From assembly GCA_947036475.1 (NCBI GenBank), contig CAMQRG010000054.1, forward strand, positions 1-10,369: a stretch of DNA of 10,369 nucleotides, given 5' to 3'. A model generated the notes under the pieces. The model was given only the letters and a program-made list of their open reading frames with translations. It was not told the DNA's origin and did not search any database. The position numbers and the translations under genes were made by a program. This DNA is from an uncultured Clostridia bacterium (GTDB lineage Bacteria; Bacillota; Clostridia; Lachnospirales; Anaerotignaceae). Positions 6,994-10,369 of the stretch are shown in pieces. The first letter of the stretch is position 1. Each line of letters starts with the position of its first letter.

Positions 6994-7476
6994 TCAGCGG
7001 TACTGTTCCGCCCAGTCCCTCAAACTGCCCTTGTCCGTATTTGCGGAAAACACCTGCCCATCTTTCCAGACCGCGTCAGGGCAGATTTTTGCCAAATCCT
7101 TTCCTGTACTGCCCATGCCGCTCCCGCCCGATGTTGCAAGAGGAATAAGTGTCACTCCGTTGAAATCATACTGTTCCAAAAACGTATATATAATAGTCGG
7201 GGCAGTATACCACCAGATTGGGAACGCAAGAAAGACTCTGCCATACTGCTCCATATGCGCCACACCATTCGCAATGGCAGGGCGGAAATCTTTATCCCCC
7301 ATCTCCACACTGCTCCGGCTTTTTCTGTTCGTCCAGTCCAAATCCGCGCTTGTGTATGGCGTTTCCGGCTTTATTTCATGCAAATCCGCACCAATGGCTG
7401 CCGCAAGCCTTTCCGCCAGCTTTGCTGTTATGCCGCCTGCGCTGAAAAATGCTACCAGTGTTTTTGTTTTCTCCAT
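6994..7476 (-). CDS. Small cytoplasmic flavodoxin
   Basis: This 160-residue protein is a single flavodoxin-fold domain that binds FMN non-covalently and carries one or two electrons. Motifs are the phosphate loop FFSAGGITAKLAERLA (10-25), ADLDWTNRKSRSSVEM (44-59, a hallmark of this flavodoxin subfamily), PIWWYTAP (86-93, flavin-side aromatics) and TSGGSGMGS (115-123). The phosphate loop differs from the classic S/T-x-T-G-N-T but, to my knowledge, SAGGxT-like forms occur in this family. It has no signal peptide. A longer reading from ATG 7548 would run back over the upstream gene's end; ATG 7476 has GGGGGAA seven bases upstream and begins the domain properly. It is the last gene of the operon, 55 bases after the CMD-cupin gene. 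It is paralogous to the flavodoxin domain of the first gene (shared ETxYTxADLDxTN and PIW motifs). Confidence 0.92.
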   Translation of the reverse strand: MEKTKTLVAFFSAGGITAKLAERLAAAIGADLHEIKPETPYTSADLDWTNRKSRSSVEMGDKDFRPAIANGVAHMEQYGRVFLAFPIWWYTAPTIIYTFLEQYDFNGVTLIPLATSGGSGMGSTGKDLAKICPDAVWKDGQVFSANTDKGSLRDWAEQYR

Positions 7477-7531
7477 TTCTCTGTTCCCCCATTCATTTTT
7501 TTCAGAACGATTCGTTTCCGGCGCTCTGCCC

Positions 7532-8266
7532 TTATGAAAGTGCGTCATAGTCCTCCGCGCTCACAGGCTCACACCATTCGGTTGCCGTCCCCTCTCCGGG
7601 GCAATCCACTGCCACATGCGAAAACCAGCTGTCCTTCGCCGCGCCATGCCAGTGCTTCACTCCGGCAGGAATCGTTACGGTATCGCCGGGAAAAAGCTCC
7701 CTTGCGGCTTTCCCCTGCTCCTGATACCAGCCCCTGCCGCCTGTACAGAGCAAAATCTGCCCGCCGCCCTGCTTCGCATGGTGGATATGCCAGTTGTTCC
7801 GGCAGCCCGGTTCAAATGTTACGTTTGCCATAAATACGGTTTCTTCCGGGTCAGTCAGAGGCTTCAAATAGCTTTTGCCCACAAAATACTGCGCAAATGC
7901 GTCATTCGCCGCACCTATGCCGAACAGCCCGCCGTCTGCTCCATCATCGTCCCGATAAACCTCCACTGCGATACGGAACGCCGCCCAGGCATTCGGCCAG
8001 CCGGCGTAAAACGCCAGATGTGTCAATATCTCAGCCATTTCACCCTTTGTCACGCCGTTTTTCTTTGCATTTGCCACATGGAACTGAAACGAGTTGTCCA
8101 GCAGCCCCTTGCTCACCAGCGCGGAAACGGTCAGGATAGACCGCATTTTCAGGGAAAGCTGTCCTTCCCGCGCCCACACCTCGCCAAAAAGTACATCGTC
8201 ATTCAATGCCGCAAACTTCGGGGCAAATGTCCCTAAACTGTCGCGCCCTGCCGTCTGTTTTACCAT
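7532..8266 (-). CDS. Carboxymuconolactone decarboxylase-cupin fusion protein
   Basis: This 244-residue cytoplasmic protein has two domains. Residues 10-105 match the carboxymuconolactone decarboxylase (CMD) family, with the PcaC-type pattern FQFHVANAKKNGVTKGEM (60-77) and HLAFYAGWPNAW (83-94). There is no CXXC, so it is not an AhpD-type peroxidase. Residues 125-232 form a cupin with metal ligands in NNWHIHHA (His160, His162, His163) and KHWHGA (His205, His207), plus the GDTVTIPAGVKH turn. Related proteins are often annotated CMD/cupin or likened to cupin mandelonitrile lyases, but the true reaction is unproven. Being between two flavodoxin genes suggests a redox or quinone/aromatic detoxification role; that is inference. 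The ATG at 8266 has GGAGGG six bases upstream; the longer frame to 8404 only overlaps the previous gene. It starts 35 bases after that gene's stop. Confidence 0.92.
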   Translation of the reverse strand: MVKQTAGRDSLGTFAPKFAALNDDVLFGEVWAREGQLSLKMRSILTVSALVSKGLLDNSFQFHVANAKKNGVTKGEMAEILTHLAFYAGWPNAWAAFRIAVEVYRDDDGADGGLFGIGAANDAFAQYFVGKSYLKPLTDPEETVFMANVTFEPGCRNNWHIHHAKQGGGQILLCTGGRGWYQEQGKAARELFPGDTVTIPAGVKHWHGAAKDSWFSHVAVDCPGEGTATEWCEPVSAEDYDALS

Positions 8267-8301
8267 ATTCTTCCCTCCGTTCTGACTGCTGTTTCCCTCC
8301 G

Positions 8302-9726
8302 TTATGCAAGGGAAAATGTCATTTCCACATCTCCGCCGCCCAGTATATCTTTCAGCTCCTGCGCGGCAATCCCGTCGATTTTGCCCAGACGGGTCAAATT
8401 CCATGAATTTGTGCCATAGTAAACCGTAATCTGGTTTCCCTGATACAATATGATATCGCCTGCCTGTGTATGTATCTGCTCATCATTGGCAGGGAGGTTC
8501 CGCCCCAGCGCGCCGACCTTTTCCATACTGGCATAATCGCTCATTGTAATCGTCAGCGGACCTTCCGCAAGCATCTCCTGAAACGCCCGCGCGGAAGAAT
8601 TATCCGCCAGAGAGGCAGTAAGTGTTCTTCCGTTTACAGAAATGTTCAGCATAGCCGCTCCTCCTTCCTGCTGCCTTTCTGCCGTTTCCGGCAGATTCAT
8701 CTCACTGACCCAGTCTTCCACTGTTTCATGGGACGCACCGCCCGAAAAACGCCTGCCCTCCAGCCAGTCCGCATTCGGTGCAAGGGAATGGAGATTTTCC
8801 GCGCTGGAGCCGATGGAACTGCTTCCGGAAGTACAGAAAGGCACAATCGTTTTGCCGCTGAAATTATAGCTTTCCAGAAATGTACTGATGATTCTTGGCG
8901 CCTGTCCGTGCCAGATGGGATAGCCCAAAAACACGACGTCATACTGCTCCATATCTTCCACAGAACCCATAATTGCAGGGCGCACAGCGGTATCCGCCTG
9001 TTCGCGGTTCGCGCGGCTGGAATCGTTTGTATAGTCCAAATCTGCGGCCGTATAAGCCGTTTCCGGCGTAATGCAGTAAAGCTCCGCGCCTAGAACTGCC
9101 TGCAAATGCTCCGCAATGCCCTCTGTATTTCCAGTATTGGAAAAATACGCCACAAGAACACGGCTTTCCTCCGCCTGAGCCGGTGTTTCCGGCTGTTCTC
9201 CTGCCTGCCCGCACGCCATCAGGACTGCCGCCGCCTGTGCGCGGGTTGCCGGGGCCGAAGTCCCGCTGAAACCCGGAATCTCCTTCGTCACAGGCGCATC
9301 GGTATACCGTTGAAAAATCAATGCCAGCTGTTCCTGTGTAACAGGGTCATCCACGCCGAAAAGCCCGTTGCCGTATCCGCTGACCAGCCCCTGCCGCGCC
9401 GCCCAGATTACCGCAGGGCTGTACCATTTTCCCTCGTCTGTGTCAGAAAAATTGTCATTTCCTGTTACGGCGGGACTGCCTTCCATACGGTAAAGCACCG
9501 TTACCAGCTGCGCGCGTGTCAGCGTCCCCTCCGGCGCAAAGCGGGAGGAGGAAACGCCGCTCATCAGTTCCCTTTCCTCGCAGTATTGTACCGCCTCCGC
9601 ATACCATGCTCCTGCATTCACATCGGAAAAGTCGGTATCCCTGTCCGCTCCAAACGCAAAAACCGCCAGGGCGGACGCCAGCAAAAGCGTCAGTATTACT
9701 GTGCCAAATCGTTTGAAATTCCGCAT
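8302..9726 (-). CDS. Secreted SLH-flavodoxin-cyclophilin-like fusion protein
   Basis: This 474-residue protein has an N-terminal Sec signal peptide (MRNFKRF then hydrophobic 8-25, likely cut near FGA/DRD at 27). Two S-layer homology repeats follow: 33-82 (FSDVNAGAWYAEAV to TRAQLVTVLYRM) and 93-141 (FSDTDEGKWYSPAV to QEQLALIFQRY). A shortened third repeat at 150-171 keeps only its two ends. After a TPAQAEE linker comes a flavodoxin domain (189-345) with a classic FMN phosphate loop, YFSNTGNT (194-201), PIWHGQAP (270-277) and TSGSSSIGSS (299-308). Residues 359-474 look like the cyclophilin-like-fold domain often found near such flavodoxins. SLH repeats bind pyruvylated secondary cell-wall polymer, so the flavodoxin would sit outside the membrane. 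No lipobox is present. CAGGAG nine bases before ATG 9726 and the promoter position decide the start. It is first in a three-gene operon. Confidence 0.9.
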   Translation of the reverse strand: MRNFKRFGTVILTLLLASALAVFAFGADRDTDFSDVNAGAWYAEAVQYCEERELMSGVSSSRFAPEGTLTRAQLVTVLYRMEGSPAVTGNDNFSDTDEGKWYSPAVIWAARQGLVSGYGNGLFGVDDPVTQEQLALIFQRYTDAPVTKEIPGFSGTSAPATRAQAAAVLMACGQAGEQPETPAQAEESRVLVAYFSNTGNTEGIAEHLQAVLGAELYCITPETAYTAADLDYTNDSSRANREQADTAVRPAIMGSVEDMEQYDVVFLGYPIWHGQAPRIISTFLESYNFSGKTIVPFCTSGSSSIGSSAENLHSLAPNADWLEGRRFSGGASHETVEDWVSEMNLPETAERQQEGGAAMLNISVNGRTLTASLADNSSARAFQEMLAEGPLTITMSDYASMEKVGALGRNLPANDEQIHTQAGDIILYQGNQITVYYGTNSWNLTRLGKIDGIAAQELKDILGGGDVEMTFSLA

Positions 9727-9735
9727 TGTTCTCAT

Positions 9736-9741
9736 CTCCTG
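9736..9741 (-). promoter_or_regulatory. Shine-Dalgarno site that fixes the SLH-flavodoxin start
   Basis: CAGGAG on the minus strand lies nine bases before ATG 9726. The two earlier in-frame ATGs are unlikely: the one at 9735 touches this site, and the one at 9756 lies two bases past the -10 box and so would not be transcribed. Confidence 0.75.
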
Positions 9742-9758
9742 TCTGTCGGTTTCCATAA

Positions 9759-9787
9759 ATTATAAATCCATGGAATATAAATATCAA
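9759..9787 (-). promoter_or_regulatory. Sigma-A promoter of the SLH-flavodoxin operon
   Basis: On the minus strand TTGATA (9787-9782) and a perfect TATAAT (9764-9759) are 17 bases apart. Transcription would begin near 9752, giving a leader of about 25 bases that contains the CAGGAG site. The promoter is divergent from the tRNA promoter at 9924-9952. Confidence 0.75.
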
Positions 9788-9863
9788 ATATCTATATTAA
9801 ATAGTTTTCCATAGTTTTTAAGAATAGAAATTGTCGCCCAAATAACTCGCACACAGCAGGAAT

Positions 9864-9894
9864 CCAGTAACCATTTCCACAGACGGAACACTGG
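9864..9894. repeat. Imperfect inverted repeat between divergent promoters
   Basis: CCAGT (9864-9868) and ACTGG (9890-9894) bracket TTCC (9875-9878) and GGAA (9885-9888), giving a bulged stem with a six-base loop. It lies between the minus-strand operon promoter and the plus-strand tRNA promoter, so it might be an operator or a remnant of a hairpin. The rest of 9788-9923 is AT-rich with no ORF that I can support. Confidence 0.3.
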
Positions 9895-9923
9895 AAAAAA
9901 TTTATATTTTTTTGATTTATCAC

Positions 9924-9952
9924 TTGTCCTCTCATTTTGATTGTGCTATAAT
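9924..9952 (+). promoter_or_regulatory. Sigma-A promoter of the tRNA-Val/tRNA-Ala unit
   Basis: TTGTCC (9924-9929) and a perfect TATAAT (9947-9952) are separated by 17 bases. The -10 box ends seven bases before the first base of tRNA-Val, so transcription starts at or next to the mature 5' end, leaving almost no 5' leader for RNase P. Confidence 0.85.
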
Positions 9953-9959
9953 ACCTCTC

Positions 9960-10033
9960 GGAAACATAGCTCAGCTGGGACGAGCGTTCGCTTCACACGC
10001 GAGAGGTCACGGGTTCGAGCCCCGTTGTTTCCA
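9960..10033 (+). tRNA. tRNA-Val (anticodon CAC)
   Basis: The 74 bases fold as a full cloverleaf. The acceptor stem is GGAAACA with TGTTTCC and discriminator A, the D stem GCTC/GAGC, the anticodon stem TTCGC/GCGAG with loop TTCACAC (anticodon CAC at loop positions 3-5, reading GTG), the five-base variable loop AGGTC, and the T stem ACGGG/CCCGT with loop TTCGAGC. CCA is not encoded; it must be added after transcription. Confidence 0.95.
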
Positions 10034-10049
10034 TTGCAAAATTTCATTC

Positions 10050-10122
10050 GGGGGTATAGCTCAGTTGGGAGAGCGATGCGTTCGCAACGCATAGGTCACG
10101 AGTTCGAGTCTCGTTATCTCCA
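10050..10122 (+). tRNA. tRNA-Ala (anticodon CGC)
   Basis: The 73 bases form a cloverleaf. The acceptor stem is GGGGGTA with TATCTCC and includes the G3:U70 wobble pair that identifies alanine tRNAs. The D stem is GCTC/GAGC, the anticodon stem ATGCG/CGCAT with loop TTCGCAA (anticodon CGC, reading GCG), and the T stem ACGAG/CTCGT with loop TTCGAGT. The discriminator is A and CCA is not encoded. It follows tRNA-Val by 16 bases on the same transcript. Confidence 0.95.
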
Positions 10123-10127
10123 TTCGT

Positions 10128-10165
10128 AAGAAAGTCCGATTTTCTGTAGAAAATCGGACTTTCTT
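10128..10165 (+). terminator. Rho-independent terminator of the tRNA unit
   Basis: A perfect 17-base stem (AAGAAAGTCCGATTTTC with GAAAATCGGACTTTCTT) and a TGTA loop begin five bases after tRNA-Ala. The descending arm ends in TTTCTT, giving a modest U-rich tail. The A-rich foot of the other arm makes it possibly bidirectional. Confidence 0.85.
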
Positions 10166-10333
10166 ATATCCTTCTTCCTGAAAAAAATTCCACTTTGCAC
10201 AGATTGCTGCCTCTTTCTCCCTGTATCTTCTGCTAATGAAGCAAATAAAAAAGATTGCACTGTTTTGTTAAGTATTTGCAAAATATTGTCACAGAAAGAT
10301 CCTCAGAATAAAAACGACTATAATCTTTAGGAT
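10166..10333. other. Intergenic DNA with no gene recognised
   Basis: This AT-rich stretch has no ORF with a ribosome site and no RNA gene that I can support. A TATAAT at 10319-10324 could be a -10 box for a gene beyond the window, but no -35 box sits at the right distance. Confidence 0.5.
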
Positions 10334-10369
10334 CTGTCTCTTATACACATCTGACGCTGCCGACGACTC
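10334..10369. other. Illumina Nextera adapter at the contig end (not genomic)
   Basis: CTGTCTCTTATACACATCT (10334-10352) is the Tn5 mosaic end as used in Nextera libraries. It is followed by GACGCTGCCGACGA (10353-10366), the reverse complement of the Nextera Read 1 overhang. The final CTC (10367-10369) would be the first bases of the i5 index. Genomic sequence therefore stops at about 10333. Confidence 0.97.

Noticed and set aside
7532..8266. Loss of the CXXC peroxidase motif in the CMD domain as an anomaly
   Set aside because: PcaC-type members of the family naturally lack CXXC, and the rest of the domain follows that pattern.
9727..9756. Upstream in-frame ATGs for the SLH-flavodoxin protein
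   Set aside because: One is only two bases past the -10 box and the other abuts the CAGGAG site; the signal peptide is well formed from ATG 9726.
10301..10340. AGATCCT/AGGATCT inverted repeat near the right end, resembling a transposon or terminator end
   Set aside because: Its right half is partly made of adapter bases starting at 10334, so the symmetry is accidental.
10334..10352. Tn5/IS50 mosaic end as evidence of a natural transposon
   Set aside because: It is followed directly by the Nextera Read 1 overhang, so it comes from library preparation.

Overview
The window reads as chromosomal DNA from an anaerobic Firmicute of class Clostridia, probably a gut Lachnospiraceae- or Oscillospiraceae-type organism. 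The strongest marker is a complete SCIFF peptide with its radical SAM maturase, a pair that is nearly universal in Clostridia. RecA and CinA of Firmicute type, strong Shine-Dalgarno sites, an SLH-domain protein, tRNA genes without encoded CCA and a GC-rich hairpin repeat all fit. The genus cannot be fixed from the sequence. All protein genes lie on the minus strand. Two tRNA genes at the right end run the other way.

Read in the direction of transcription (right to left), the layout is as follows. (a) 9787-6921 is a three-gene redox operon with its own promoter and terminator. It encodes a secreted SLH-flavodoxin-cyclophilin-like fusion, a carboxymuconolactone decarboxylase-cupin fusion and a small cytoplasmic flavodoxin. 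(b) 6810-3173 holds cinA, a DMT/EamA transporter overlapping it by 11 bases, a 200-bp hairpin-rich inverted repeat, and recA with a long charged C-terminal tail. cinA-recA is a familiar Firmicute pair, here separated by the transporter. (c) 3119-83 is a RiPP operon: promoter, the 48-residue six-cysteine precursor scfA, an internal terminator-like hairpin, the maturase scfB, and an Orn/Lys/Arg-decarboxylase-fold PLP enzyme whose most likely TTG start overlaps the scfB stop as TTGA.

On the plus strand, a consensus promoter (TTGTCC-17-TATAAT) drives tRNA-Val(CAC) and tRNA-Ala(CGC), closed by a 17-bp perfect terminator hairpin. About 170 bp of apparently empty genomic DNA follows. The last 36 bases (10334-10369) are not genomic: they match the Illumina Nextera transposase adapter, so the window ends at an uncleaned contig end.

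The most rewarding points are the SCIFF operon (short precursor gene, glycine at the position I recall as the thioether acceptor, attenuator hairpin, coupled PLP enzyme) and the predicted exported SLH-anchored flavodoxin fusion paired with a cytoplasmic paralogue. I did not find a system that I can call wholly new.
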